Under the pieces are notes generated by a model that saw nothing but the letters and a program-made list of their open reading frames with translations, did not search any database and had not been told where the DNA came from. A DNA stretch of 64,000 bases from Streptomyces sp. V3I7 (GTDB taxonomy: Bacteria > Actinomycetota > Actinomycetes > Streptomycetales > Streptomycetaceae), in the NCBI RefSeq assembly GCF_030817495.1, contig NZ_JAUSZK010000001.1, positions 1,715,001-1,779,000 of the forward strand, given 5' to 3'. How positions within the stretch are numbered: position 1 is the first letter of the stretch; each line of letters opens with the position of its first letter. Of this stretch, positions 26,089 through 34,314 are shown in pieces. Both the position numbers and the translations under genes were made by a program.

Positions 26089-27117
26089 TCAGCCGAAGAA
26101 GACGCCGACCTCCTCGTACAGCTTCGGGTCCACGGTCTTCAGCCTGGCCGTGGCCTCGGAGATCGGGACGCGGACGATGTCCGTGCCGCGCAGGGCGACC
26201 ATCTTGCCGAAGTCGCGGTCGTGGACGGCGTCGATGGCGTGCAGGCCGAAGCGGGTGGCGAGCCAGCGGTCGAAGGCGCTCGGCGTGCCGCCGCGCTGGA
26301 CGTGGCCGAGGACCGTGGTGCGCGCCTCCTTGCCGGTCCGCTTCTCGATCTCCTTGGCCAGCCACTCGCCGACGCCGGAGAGCCGGACGTGGCCGAAGGC
26401 GTCGAGCGAGCCGTCCTTGAGCACCACGTCGCCGTCCTGGGGCATGGCGCCCTCGGCGACGACGACGATCGGGGCGTACGACGCCTTGAAGCGGGAGGTG
26501 ATCCAGGCACACACCTGGTCGAGGTCGAAGCGCTGCTCGGGGATGAGGATGACGTTGGCGCCGCCTGCGAGGCCGGAGTGCAGGGCGATCCAGCCGGCGT
26601 GCCGGCCCATCACCTCGCAGACGAGGACCCGCATATGGGACTCGGCGGTGGTGTGCAGCCGGTCGATGGCCTCCGTGGCGATGCCGACGGCCGTGTCGAA
26701 GCCGAAGGTGTAGTCGGTGGCGGAGAGGTCGTTGTCGATGGTCTTGGGCACGCCGACGCAGGGCACGCCGTACTCGTCGGACAGCCGCGCGGCCACGCCC
26801 AGGGTGTCCTCGCCGCCGATCGCGACGAGCGCCTCGACCTCCTGCTTGGCGAGGTTGTCCTTGATCCGGCGGATGCCGTCCTGGAGCTTGAGCGGGTTGG
26901 TGCGCGAGGAGCCGAGGATGGTGCCGCCGCGGGGCAGGATGCCGCGCACGGCGGGGATGTCGAGACGGACGGTGTCGCCTTCGAGGGGGCCGCGCCAGCC
27001 GTCCCGGTAGCCGGTGAATTCGTAGCCGTACTCCTGGACGCCCTTGCGGACGATGCCGCGGATGACGGCGTTGAGCCCGGGGCAGTCGCCGCCTCCGGTC
27101 AGTACTCCGACCCGCAT
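26089..27117 (-). CDS. pfkA: 6-phosphofructokinase
   Basis: A 342-residue glycolytic kinase, convergent with trpE at only 16 bp. N-terminal phosphate loop VGVLTGGGDCPGLNAVIRG, the catalytic PKTIDNDL at 124-131, EVMGRHAGWIAL and the substrate residues in VLGHVQRGGTPSAFDRW are clear. At 101-105 it has GGEDT with D104, and K125 in PKTIDND, the pattern seen in group III/PPi-type enzymes, although the characterised Streptomyces enzyme of this group, from memory, uses ATP. Phosphoryl donor therefore cannot be fixed from sequence alone. Confidence 0.95.
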   Translation of the reverse strand: MRVGVLTGGGDCPGLNAVIRGIVRKGVQEYGYEFTGYRDGWRGPLEGDTVRLDIPAVRGILPRGGTILGSSRTNPLKLQDGIRRIKDNLAKQEVEALVAIGGEDTLGVAARLSDEYGVPCVGVPKTIDNDLSATDYTFGFDTAVGIATEAIDRLHTTAESHMRVLVCEVMGRHAGWIALHSGLAGGANVILIPEQRFDLDQVCAWITSRFKASYAPIVVVAEGAMPQDGDVVLKDGSLDAFGHVRLSGVGEWLAKEIEKRTGKEARTTVLGHVQRGGTPSAFDRWLATRFGLHAIDAVHDRDFGKMVALRGTDIVRVPISEATARLKTVDPKLYEEVGVFFG

Positions 27118-27247
27118 GGATGTGTCCCTTCGCCGCGGTTGCCTGACGAGGGCCACGCTAATGGTGATGCACGTCACTCATGCAGGGGCGGGAAGGGCAA
27201 TTCCGGTGAATTGCCGGTCGGTTGGTTGACGCGGGCGGCGGCGCCGC

Positions 27248-27928
27248 TCACTCCTCGTCGAGCCCCCGCTCGATCGCGTACCGCACCAGCTCGACGCGGT
27301 TGTGCAACTGGAGCTTGCCCAGAGTGTTCTGGACGTGGTTCTGCACCGTGCGGTGGGAGATGACCAGGCGCTCGGCTATCTGTTTGTAGCTCAGTCCCTT
27401 GGCGACCAGGCGCAGCACCTCGGTCTCGCGGTCGGTCAGCCGCGGCGCGTTCGGCTCCTCGGCCTCGGCCGCGGCGCCGCCCGGATCGGAGGCCAGCCGC
27501 CGGTACTCGCCGAGGACCAGTCCGGCGAGTCCGGGCGTGAACACCGGGTCGCCGACGGCGGTTCGGCGCACCGCGTCGAGGAGTTCCTCGGTGGACGCCG
27601 ACTTCAGCAGATAGCCGGTCGCCCCGGACTTCACGGCCTCCAGGACGTCGGCGTGCTCGCCGCTGGCCGACAGCACCAGGACGCGCAACGCCGGGTTGGC
27701 GCCGACGAGTTCCTTGCAGACCTGGACGCCGGGCTTGGCCGGCAGGTTCAGGTCCAGGACGAGGACGTCCGGGCCGGCGGCCAGCGCGCGGCGCACCGCC
27801 TGCTCGCCGTCCCCGGCGGTGGCGACCACCTCGAAGCCGGACTCGGCCAGGTCCCGGGCGACCGCGTCGCGCCACATCGGGTGGTCGTCGACCACCATGA
27901 CCTTGATCGGGCCCTGTGCCTGCGTCAT
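27248..27928 (-). CDS. LuxR/NarL-type response regulator
   Basis: A 226-residue regulator. The receiver domain (1-125) has the acidic pair D14/D15, phospho-acceptor D59 in VLVLDLNLPAKPG, the Ser/Thr switch in VLVLSASGEH and the lysine in GYLLKSAS. The C-terminal LuxR helix-turn-helix (about 160-215) reads LTDRETEVLRLVAKGLSYKQ with the recognition part SHRTVQNHVQNTL. Its ATG overlaps the stop of the upstream kinase gene by four bases (ATGA), so the two form a co-translated two-component system. Target genes are unknown. Confidence 0.95.
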   Translation of the reverse strand: MTQAQGPIKVMVVDDHPMWRDAVARDLAESGFEVVATAGDGEQAVRRALAAGPDVLVLDLNLPAKPGVQVCKELVGANPALRVLVLSASGEHADVLEAVKSGATGYLLKSASTEELLDAVRRTAVGDPVFTPGLAGLVLGEYRRLASDPGGAAAEAEEPNAPRLTDRETEVLRLVAKGLSYKQIAERLVISHRTVQNHVQNTLGKLQLHNRVELVRYAIERGLDEE

Positions 27929-29148
27929 CGCTTCTCCGCCTTCCCCCGCGGGGCCTTCGACCGGGCCCTGGGAACCGTCAACTCCACTTCGGTGCCCTGT
28001 CCCTGAACCGACACCAGCTCGGCGCTGCCGCCCAGGTCGCGCAGGCGCCCCCGGATCGACTGGGCCACCCCGAGCCGTCCCTCGCCCTCGGCCTGGGCGA
28101 GCCGGCCCTCGGGGATGCCGGGTCCGTCGTCCCGGACGGTCACGACGACCTCGCCGGGCTCGTCCTCGACCAGGATCCAGGCCCGGGCGTCCTCTCCCGC
28201 GTGCCGGCGGACGTTGTCCAGGGCGGCGCCCACCGCCGCGGCCAGCTCGCGCGCGGCGGCCGGCGGCAGCAGGACGGGCGCGCCGGGTTCGGCCAGGCTG
28301 ACGTGGGCTCCGGCGTGCGGGGCGAGCAGGGCGCACAGGTCGACGGGGGCGGTGGCGTCGTCCGGCTCCTCGACGGTGCGGACGACCGCTCCGGCGTCCG
28401 CCGATGTCCGGGGGACGGGGACCAGTCCGCCGGAGACCAGCGTGCGCAGCGCCGCCTCCTGCTCGCCGGCCAGGCGTCCCAGCTCGGCCGCCTCGCCGCC
28501 GAGCACCGCGCCCCGGCGCTGCACCATCGCCAGCACCTGGAGCACGCCGTCGTGGATGTCCCGGGCGAGCCGCTCCCGCTCCCGGGTCACGGCCTCGATC
28601 TCCAGGGCGCGGGCGAGGGTGCGCTCGGAGGCGCGGGCGACCTCGACGACGTACCCGATGCCGATGGAGGCGATACAGACGAGGAGCACGTTGTGCACGG
28701 TGTCGCGGGTCGGGGCCCCCCGCTCGACCAGGTTGGCGCAGGCGACGATCGTCGAGGCGCAGGCCGCCCACCGCCAGCCGCCCTTGATGGCGAAGGCCAG
28801 CACGGCGCCGGCGGTCCATATCGACGGCAGGGTCGGGCCGCCGTCGGTGATGCGGTGGTGGGTGACGGCGAACGGGGTGAGAAGGATGCCGACGAGGGCG
28901 ATCGTCAGGTCGGCGACGAGGAAGCGCCGGGTGCAGTGCGCCGCGCCGGCCACCTTGGGGAAGGTGGCCAGGGTCCAGAGCAGCAGGACGGCGTAGTAGC
29001 CGATCGCGATCCAGGGGCGGGCGAACTGGGCGTGGGCGGCGACGCCGAGACCGATGGCGTACAGCGCCGTCAGCACGCGGTACGCCGTCAGGGCACGCCA
29101 CAGCGGCTGCTCGACGGACATCGTCATGACCCGCTCACGCTTGGACAT
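27925..29148 (-). CDS. MacS-type sensor histidine kinase
   Basis: A 407-residue membrane sensor. Five or six transmembrane helices fill residues 20-150 (for example ALYAIGLGVAA, YYAVLLLWTLA, GAVLAFAIKGGW). The dimerisation box ERLARDIHDGVLQVLAMVQ places the phospho-histidine near residue 199, typical of NarL-partner kinases. The ATPase part contains NVRRHAGEDARAWI, VRDDGPGIPEG and RLGVAQSIRGRL. Start ATG at 29148 is preceded by GGGGGG; an internal ATG at 29127 is possible. There is no periplasmic sensor domain, so the signal is likely membrane-linked. Confidence 0.92.
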   Translation of the reverse strand: MSKRERVMTMSVEQPLWRALTAYRVLTALYAIGLGVAAHAQFARPWIAIGYYAVLLLWTLATFPKVAGAAHCTRRFLVADLTIALVGILLTPFAVTHHRITDGGPTLPSIWTAGAVLAFAIKGGWRWAACASTIVACANLVERGAPTRDTVHNVLLVCIASIGIGYVVEVARASERTLARALEIEAVTRERERLARDIHDGVLQVLAMVQRRGAVLGGEAAELGRLAGEQEAALRTLVSGGLVPVPRTSADAGAVVRTVEEPDDATAPVDLCALLAPHAGAHVSLAEPGAPVLLPPAAARELAAAVGAALDNVRRHAGEDARAWILVEDEPGEVVVTVRDDGPGIPEGRLAQAEGEGRLGVAQSIRGRLRDLGGSAELVSVQGQGTEVELTVPRARSKAPRGKAEKR

Positions 29149-29213
29149 GTCCCCCCATGATGTTCGGTTCGCCGCCCCCGGCCCCGGATCCGTCCCGATC
29201 CTGACGAAAGACC

Positions 29214-29975
29214 CTAGGCCTCGGAATTCTTCTTCCCTGACTTGCCTGGCTTGCCTGGCTTGCCTGACTTCTCGGCCTTCTCGGCCTTCGCCGCCTCCGC
29301 GATCTGCCGCTTGGCGGCGGTCGCGTACATGTCGACGTACTCCTGGCCGGAGAGCTTCATGATCTCGTACATGACCTCGTCGGTCAGCGCCCGCAGGACG
29401 AAGCGGTCGTGCTCCATGCCCTGGTAGCGGCTGAAGTCGAGCGGCCTGCCGATCCGGATGCCGGGCCGCATCAGCTTCGGCACGACCTGGCCGGGCGGCT
29501 GGATCTTCTCCGTGTCGATCATCGCGACGGGGATGACCGGCGCACCGGTGGCGAGCGCGACGCGCCCGAGGCCCCCGGGCTTGCCGCGGTAGAGGCGGCC
29601 GTCGGGCGAGCGCGTGCCCTCGGGGTAGATGCCGAACAGTTCACCGCGCTCGATGACCTCGATGCCGCTCCTGATGGCCGCCTCGCCCGCGCCGCGCGCG
29701 CCGGAGCGGTCCACGGGGAGTTGGCCGACGCCCTTGAAGAAGGCGGCGGTCATCCTGCCCTTGAGACCGGGGGTGGTGAAGTACTCGGCCTTCGCGATGA
29801 AGGTGACCTTGCGGTCGAGCATCACGGGCAGGAAGAACGAGTCCGAGAACGACAGGTGATTGCTCGCCAGGATGGCGGGGCCCTCGGCGGGGATGTTCTC
29901 CAGCCCCTCCACCCAAGGTCTGAAGGCGACCTTCAGCGGTGCCCCGATGGCGACCTTCATCGCGCCGTACAACAA
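29214..29975 (-). CDS. plsC: 1-acyl-sn-glycerol-3-phosphate acyltransferase
   Basis: A 253-residue PlsC-family enzyme adding the second acyl chain to lysophosphatidate in phospholipid synthesis. Catalytic motif I is ASNHLSFSDSFF (NHx4D), motif III YPEGTRSPDGRLY and motif IV-type VIPVAMIDT. The preferred start is TTG at 29975 because AGGAGG lies exactly 7 nt upstream; an ATG at 29960 lacks such a site. The C-terminal 30 residues are Lys/Gly/Glu-rich, encoded by short GCTTGCCTG repeats (29240-29270), probably a dispensable tail. Confidence 0.93.
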   Translation of the reverse strand: MLYGAMKVAIGAPLKVAFRPWVEGLENIPAEGPAILASNHLSFSDSFFLPVMLDRKVTFIAKAEYFTTPGLKGRMTAAFFKGVGQLPVDRSGARGAGEAAIRSGIEVIERGELFGIYPEGTRSPDGRLYRGKPGGLGRVALATGAPVIPVAMIDTEKIQPPGQVVPKLMRPGIRIGRPLDFSRYQGMEHDRFVLRALTDEVMYEIMKLSGQEYVDMYATAAKRQIAEAAKAEKAEKSGKPGKPGKSGKKNSEA

Positions 29976-30156
29976 CCGAGTGCCTCCTGTTTCCGTCGGT
30001 CAGACCATAACCCGGACCACTGTCAAAGGACCCGACGACCCTGGTCGGTGTCAGTACGGTCGCGTACGGTGAGGGGGCCTGGAGTCGTGCACGCCCGCTC
30101 CACGCCCGTTTCGTGATCACATCCCGTACGTCCTTCTCATGAACAGGAGTACCGAG

Positions 30157-30936
30157 GTGCCGGTCCTGCCTGGAGCCGAGCCGTACCGCCACGACGGCGG
30201 TGAGGTCGGGATCCTCCTCTGCCATGGTTTCACCGGCTCGCCCCAGTCGCTGCGCCCCTGGGCGGAGCACCACGCCGCGCACGGCCTGACCGTGTCGCTG
30301 CCGCTGCTGCCCGGCCACGGCACGCGGTGGGAGGACATGCGGCTCACCGGCTGGCGGGACTGGTACGCGGAGGTGGACCGCGAGCTGCGGTCCCTGCGCG
30401 AGCGCTGCGCGCGGGTGTTCGTGGCGGGCCTGTCGATGGGCGGCGCGCTGGCCCTGCGGCTGGCGGCCCGGCACGGGGACGCGGTCGCCGGCGTGGTGGT
30501 CGTCAACCCGGCGAACAAGGTGCACGGCGCGTCGGCGTACGCCCTTCCGGTGGCCCGGCACCTGGTGCGGTCGGCGCCGGGGATCGCGAGCGACATCGCG
30601 CTGGAGGGCGCGCAGGAACTCGCCTACGACCGGGTGCCGCTGCACGCGGCCCACTCCCTGCGGACCTACCTGCGACTGCTGGACGGGGAGCTTCCGCAGG
30701 TCACCCAGCCGCTGCTGCTTCTGCGCAGCGCCCAGGACCATGTGGTGCCGCCGGCCGACTCGGCCCGGGTGCTGAGCCGGGTGTCCTCGCGGGACGTACG
30801 AGAGGTCGTACTGGAACACAGCTACCACGTCGCGACGTTGGACCACGACGCGGACCGGATCTTCGAGGAGAGCCTCGCTTTCACCGGCCGGCTCGCACCC
30901 CGTGTCGGCAAGGAAGGGACGGCCGCAGTTGGCTGA
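30157..30936 (+). CDS. Alpha/beta hydrolase, monoglyceride lipase/carboxylesterase type
   Basis: A 259-residue hydrolase. Oxyanion segment LLCHGFTGSPQSLRPWAEH, the PGHG motif LLPGHGTRWEDM, nucleophile elbow VAGLSMGGALAL, acid in LLLRSAQDHVVPP and the histidine in LEHSYHVATLDHD complete the triad. It resembles the Est30/monoacylglycerol lipase group acting on short or medium acyl esters. GTG at 30157 is taken as the start since AGGAG lies 8 nt before it; the ATG at 30139 has no ribosome site. It overlaps the next gene by 8 bp, so the two are an operon. Confidence 0.92.
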   Translation: MPVLPGAEPYRHDGGEVGILLCHGFTGSPQSLRPWAEHHAAHGLTVSLPLLPGHGTRWEDMRLTGWRDWYAEVDRELRSLRERCARVFVAGLSMGGALALRLAARHGDAVAGVVVVNPANKVHGASAYALPVARHLVRSAPGIASDIALEGAQELAYDRVPLHAAHSLRTYLRLLDGELPQVTQPLLLLRSAQDHVVPPADSARVLSRVSSRDVREVVLEHSYHVATLDHDADRIFEESLAFTGRLAPRVGKEGTAAVG

Positions 30937-31522
30937 GCACGACTCCGACCGCGAGGATCGCGAGCCGGACGAGAAGGGTGTCCCCTTCGACGAGAACGCC
31001 GCCTGGGCGGCGATCGTCGCGGGGTACGGGGACGAGCCGCCGGACCCGCCGGGCACCGAGCCCTACCGGCCGGTCCGGGATCTCGCGCTGCCCGAGCCGG
31101 AGGAGTCCCCGGAGGAGTCCGGCGAGGAGGACCGCGGCACGGAGACGGGCGGTGCGAGCCGTCCCGGCGGGCCGCTGGGCAGCTCGATCTCGTTCGCGCC
31201 CGGCGTCGGACCGCGCGACTACCGGGTGTCCGAGGCGTCCGAGGCGTCCGACGACGATCTCGGCGAGGACGACGAGGGCCACTTCGTGCCGCCCGAGCCG
31301 CCGCCGCTGCCCGCCGCCGACACCACCGCCAAGTTCGCCTGGCTCGGTGTGGTGGGCGGCCCGATCCTGCTCCTGCTGGCGATACTGCTCGGCTGGGAGA
31401 TGACCTGGTGGCTGGCCACGCTCGGTATCGGCGGCTTCCTCGGCGGCTTCGTCACGCTGGTGACGCGGATGCGGACGGACGACGACGAGGACGACGGCCC
31501 GGGGAGCGGCGCGGTGGTCTGA
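30929..31522 (+). CDS. Acidic protein with two C-terminal transmembrane helices
   Basis: A 197-residue protein starting at TTG inside the end of the esterase gene, with AAGGAAGGGA upstream. The first 130 residues are highly acidic and probably disordered (Asp/Glu/Pro-rich), with one conserved-looking motif, FDENAAWAAIVAGYGDEP. Two adjacent transmembrane helices (about 135-155 and 158-178) and a short acidic tail follow. It is a common actinobacterial hypothetical of unknown function; overlap suggests joint expression with the esterase. Confidence 0.85.
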   Translation: MAEHDSDREDREPDEKGVPFDENAAWAAIVAGYGDEPPDPPGTEPYRPVRDLALPEPEESPEESGEEDRGTETGGASRPGGPLGSSISFAPGVGPRDYRVSEASEASDDDLGEDDEGHFVPPEPPPLPAADTTAKFAWLGVVGGPILLLLAILLGWEMTWWLATLGIGGFLGGFVTLVTRMRTDDDEDDGPGSGAVV

Positions 31523-31556
31523 GCAGCGCGGTGGTCTGAGCAGCGCGGTGGTCTGA
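31506..31556 (+). repeat. 17-bp x3 tandem repeat spanning a stop codon
   Basis: GCAGCGCGGTGGTCTGA is repeated three times (31506-31522 with one mismatch, 31523-31539, 31540-31556). The first copy ends exactly in the TGA stop of the gene at 30929; the other two lie outside the gene. Confidence 0.9.
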
Positions 31557-31585
31557 GCGGCGCCGCGTTTTTCACGCCGCGCCTT

Positions 31586-32344
31586 TCACAACGCTGGGAC
31601 CCGGAGGGCGGCCAGGACCGGGAGGTGGTCCGTGGCCGCCCTCAGGTCTTCCTCCGTCACGCCCGGCAGGCCGGCGGTCGGCACGCCGCAGCCGAGCACC
31701 TCGACGCCCTTCGTCGCGAAGATCGCGTCGATGCGCTGGTGGGGGTCGGCGGGGGTGGACGTGTACTCGCCGCCCCAGGGGGCGGTGGCCCAGCCGTCCT
31801 GGAGTTCGCGGGCCAGCCGCCGGAAGGTGCGGCCGCCGGGGCGCTCGTTGAGGTCGCCGCCCGCGACGGCGTGCTCCACGCCGAGGCCGGCCAGCCGGTC
31901 GAGCAGCAGACCGCCCTGCGCGTACCGCTCGTCCTTCTGCAGGCTCAAGTGGCAGCTGAGCACGCCGATCCGGGCGGCGCCGAAGCGTACGACGGCGGTG
32001 GCGAAGCCGCGGCGGTGCAGGCCCGGGGTGTGCGGCAGGAGGACGTCCTCGGTCCGCTCGACAGTGGCCCGCAGCGAGCAGAGGATCGCGGGTCCCGTCG
32101 CCGTGGCACCGCCGGTGAGGACGACCTGTCCCGAGGCCGCCGCGAGCCGGGCGAGCTTCTTGCGCCAGCGGAAGAAGCGGGGGGCCTCCTGGAGAAGGAC
32201 CAGGTCGGGGGCGCAGGCGGTGATGACCCTGGCCAGCGCGTCGGTGTCGTCGCGCATCGAGCGGACGTTGTAGCTCAGGACGCGGACGAGGGCTGAACCG
32301 TCGGGCTCTGTGCGGGAGTCGGGTAGCGGTGGCGGTGTCGGCAT
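31586..32344 (-). CDS. Endonuclease/exonuclease/phosphatase family protein
   Basis: A 252-residue protein of the EEP (DNase I-like) superfamily. The opening strand RVLSYNVRSM, metal Glu in LVLLQEAPRFF, the VLSCHLSLQKDER histidine, AVAGGDLNERPG Asp/Asn pair and the terminal ATDHLPVLAAL His cover all catalytic motifs. It has no signal peptide or extra domain. It may act on nucleic acid or phospholipid head groups; the substrate cannot be read. The ATG at 32344 lacks a ribosome site, and an upstream GTG at 32365 is in frame. Confidence 0.88.
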   Translation of the reverse strand: MPTPPPLPDSRTEPDGSALVRVLSYNVRSMRDDTDALARVITACAPDLVLLQEAPRFFRWRKKLARLAAASGQVVLTGGATATGPAILCSLRATVERTEDVLLPHTPGLHRRGFATAVVRFGAARIGVLSCHLSLQKDERYAQGGLLLDRLAGLGVEHAVAGGDLNERPGGRTFRRLARELQDGWATAPWGGEYTSTPADPHQRIDAIFATKGVEVLGCGVPTAGLPGVTEEDLRAATDHLPVLAALRVPAL

Positions 32345-32390
32345 GCGGGTCAATTTAGTTGGCACCCGGGGCTGGTGCGCCTATGAGATC

Positions 32391-32457
32391 GGGGCGCGGG
32401 GGTGGGTGCGCGACTGCCAGTCGTCGGTGGCTGGTCGCGCCGTTCCCCGCGCCCCTT
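32391..32457. repeat. Dispersed Streptomyces intergenic repeat, copy 1
   Basis: GC-rich, self-complementary repeat starting GGGGCGCGGG and ending CTGGTCGCGCCGTTCCCCGC/GCCCCT. It matches, directly or inverted, the copies at 48484 and 60949. The two ends can pair, so it may also fold as a terminator between glkA and the convergent reading direction. Confidence 0.75.
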
Positions 32458-32493
32458 GGGTGGGCACAGGCGCCGTGGCCCGAAAGGCGAGCG

Positions 32494-33447
32494 TCACATG
32501 ATCGGGTCGGGCTCGCGGGCGAGGTCCGCCGCGCCGACGAGGCCGGCCTTGTTGCCCAGCTGAGCCGCGATCACCTCGGCGACCGGACGCCAGTTGCCGC
32601 CGACCAGCCAGCGCTTGTACGACTTGCGGATCGGGTCCAGGACCAGCTCGCCCTCGTCGGAGAGACCGCCGCCGACGATGAACGCGGAGGGGTCGAAGAG
32701 GGAGGCCAGGTCGGCGAGACCGGCACCGGCCCAGCGGGCCAGCTCGCGGTAGGAGTCCACGGCGACCGGGTCGCCCTGGCGGGCGGCCATGGAGATGTGC
32801 TTGCCCTCGATGCCGTCGGGGGTGCCGTCGCCCAGGGAGAGCAGCAGTTCGGCAAGCTCGGGGGTGGCGTTGGCGCGCTGCTTGGCGTACCGGACGAGGG
32901 CGCGGCCGGAGGCGTACTGCTCCCAGCAGCCCTGCGAGCCGCAGCCGCACATCAGGCCGTCCGGCACCATTCGGATGTGGCCGAACTCGGCGGCCACGCC
33001 GAAGTGGCCGCGGCGCAGCTTGTTGCCGATGATGATGCCGCCGCCGAGGCCGGTGCCGAGCGTGATGCAGATGACGTTGCGGTGGCCCTTGCCCGCACCG
33101 AACTTGTACTCGCCCCAGGCGGCCGCGTTGGCGTCGTTCTCCACGACGACCGGCAGGCCGACGCGGGCCTCGACCTTGTCCTTCAGCGGCTCCTGGCGCC
33201 AGTCGATGTTGGGCGCGAAATAGACGGTCGAACGCTGCCGGTTCACGTAGCCGGCCGCGCCGATGCCCACGCCGACGATGTCGTGCCCGGCGCGCGCGCC
33301 CTCCACCGCCGAGGCGATGGCGTCCACGATGGCCTCCGGCGTGGTGGGGGTCGGCACCTTGAAGGTCGAGAGGATGTTGCCTTCCTCGTCGACCACCCCG
33401 GCCGCGATCTTCGTGCCGCCGATGTCGACGCCGATGGTGAGTCCCAT
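32494..33447 (-). CDS. glkA: ROK-family glucokinase
   Basis: A 317-residue ATP-dependent glucokinase, exactly the length I recall for S. coelicolor GlkA, which also mediates carbon catabolite repression. ATP motif IGVDIGGTKIAAGVVD starts at residue 5, the glucose-binding Asp is in VVENDANAAAWGE, ITLGTGLGGG follows, and the ROK zinc motif is CGCGSQGCWE. The ATG at 33447 is followed at once by the first strand. It is preceded on the same strand by a DUF5304 gene (54-bp gap), a usual neighbour in Streptomyces. Confidence 0.96.
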   Translation of the reverse strand: MGLTIGVDIGGTKIAAGVVDEEGNILSTFKVPTPTTPEAIVDAIASAVEGARAGHDIVGVGIGAAGYVNRQRSTVYFAPNIDWRQEPLKDKVEARVGLPVVVENDANAAAWGEYKFGAGKGHRNVICITLGTGLGGGIIIGNKLRRGHFGVAAEFGHIRMVPDGLMCGCGSQGCWEQYASGRALVRYAKQRANATPELAELLLSLGDGTPDGIEGKHISMAARQGDPVAVDSYRELARWAGAGLADLASLFDPSAFIVGGGLSDEGELVLDPIRKSYKRWLVGGNWRPVAEVIAAQLGNKAGLVGAADLAREPDPIM

Positions 33448-33501
33448 GAATCCCTCAGTTCCGGTCGAGCCCCGCTAGGGCCAACCGTACCCGAGGCGGT
33501 T

Positions 33502-33972
33502 TCAGTCCAGGTCGATGCGTTCCCCGGGGCCGTCGTCGTCGCCCTTCGCGGGGTTCGTACGGGACGTCCAGCGCCCCTCCTGGCCCTGCACGGCGGAGCG
33601 GTAGGCGGCGAGGAGTTCGGTGCCGGCCGCGGCCAGGTGGTCGAAGACGTCCGGGTTGCGCTCGATGACCGGCTCGACGGCGGCCTTGGCCTGCTGCACG
33701 GCCTGCCGCACCGCCTGCTGGGCGGCCGGCCCGGCGATCGCGCCCAGGAGGGGCGACTGGACGCCGGACAGTTTGTCGGCGACGGCGTCGACGAGCTTGC
33801 GCAGCTCCTCGGCGGCGGACCCCGGCGGCGGGGCCTGCTCGGACCGGCGGCGGGCCTTCTCCGCCGCGAGGTCCTCGGCGCAGGCGGTGGCCCACGCGTC
33901 GGCGTCACTCACCCGCACCTCGTCGGCCGCTTCCGGCTCCGGGGCGTCAGGCGTGGGGCGCTCTTCGCTCAT
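33502..33972 (-). CDS. DUF5304 domain-containing protein
   Basis: A 156-residue protein, acidic at the N-terminus (Glu/Pro/Asp/Ala), then DADAWATACAEDLAAEKARR and a helical core with SAAEELRKLVDAVADKLSG, ending in an acidic DDDGPGERIDLD tail. No membrane segment or known catalytic motif. It lies directly upstream of glkA, separated by 54 bp, so it may be co-expressed. Function unknown. Confidence 0.85.
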   Translation of the reverse strand: MSEERPTPDAPEPEAADEVRVSDADAWATACAEDLAAEKARRRSEQAPPPGSAAEELRKLVDAVADKLSGVQSPLLGAIAGPAAQQAVRQAVQQAKAAVEPVIERNPDVFDHLAAAGTELLAAYRSAVQGQEGRWTSRTNPAKGDDDGPGERIDLD

Positions 33973-34146
33973 GGCGGACTCCTGACTACGGTTCGTCTCT
34001 CCGACGTTACCCGAACGGGCGTACCGGGTTCACCACGCGCTCGCGTCCGCGAGGCCGGCCCTGGGCAGAGCGGGCGGCGACCACGCCCCGGGGTGGGGCG
34101 GCTGGCGCCGTTCCCGCGGCCGCGGTGCCACCTCTTCTGTCTTCGG

Positions 34147-34228
34147 CCGGTGCGCGGGCGGTTCGGGCGTGGGGGGCATGGCCACCCATGGTCTCGACCG
34201 GTGCGCGGGCGGTTCGGGCGTGGGGGGG
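34147..34228. repeat. Two 31-bp direct repeats, 51 bp apart
   Basis: Within the 342-bp gene-free interval 33973-34314, a block beginning CCGGTGCGCGGGCGGTTCGG and ending GCGTGGGGGG occurs at 34147 and again at 34198. The rest of the interval (33973-34146) is featureless GC-rich sequence apart from the gene remnant at 34231-34295. Confidence 0.85.
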
Positions 34229-34230
34229 GC

Positions 34231-34295
34231 GATCCGGATACGCAGTTCGCTGTCACGCAGCCAGGCGCCCGCCAGAGTGCAGCGGCGCAGAACGC
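34231..34295 (-). pseudogene. Degenerate copy of the ArsA-like gene's 3' end
   Basis: These 65 bp align without gaps to 34351-34415 in the neighbouring ArsA-like gene, exactly 120 bp away, with about 70% identity. On the minus strand they read LRRCTLAGAWLRDSELRIRI, against LRRCTVAGAALRNGELRIRF in the gene, so the protein similarity is kept better than random drift would suggest. It is a decayed partial duplication of the gene end. Confidence 0.7.
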
Positions 34296-34314
34296 CGCGA
34301 CCGCTCCCCCGGTG

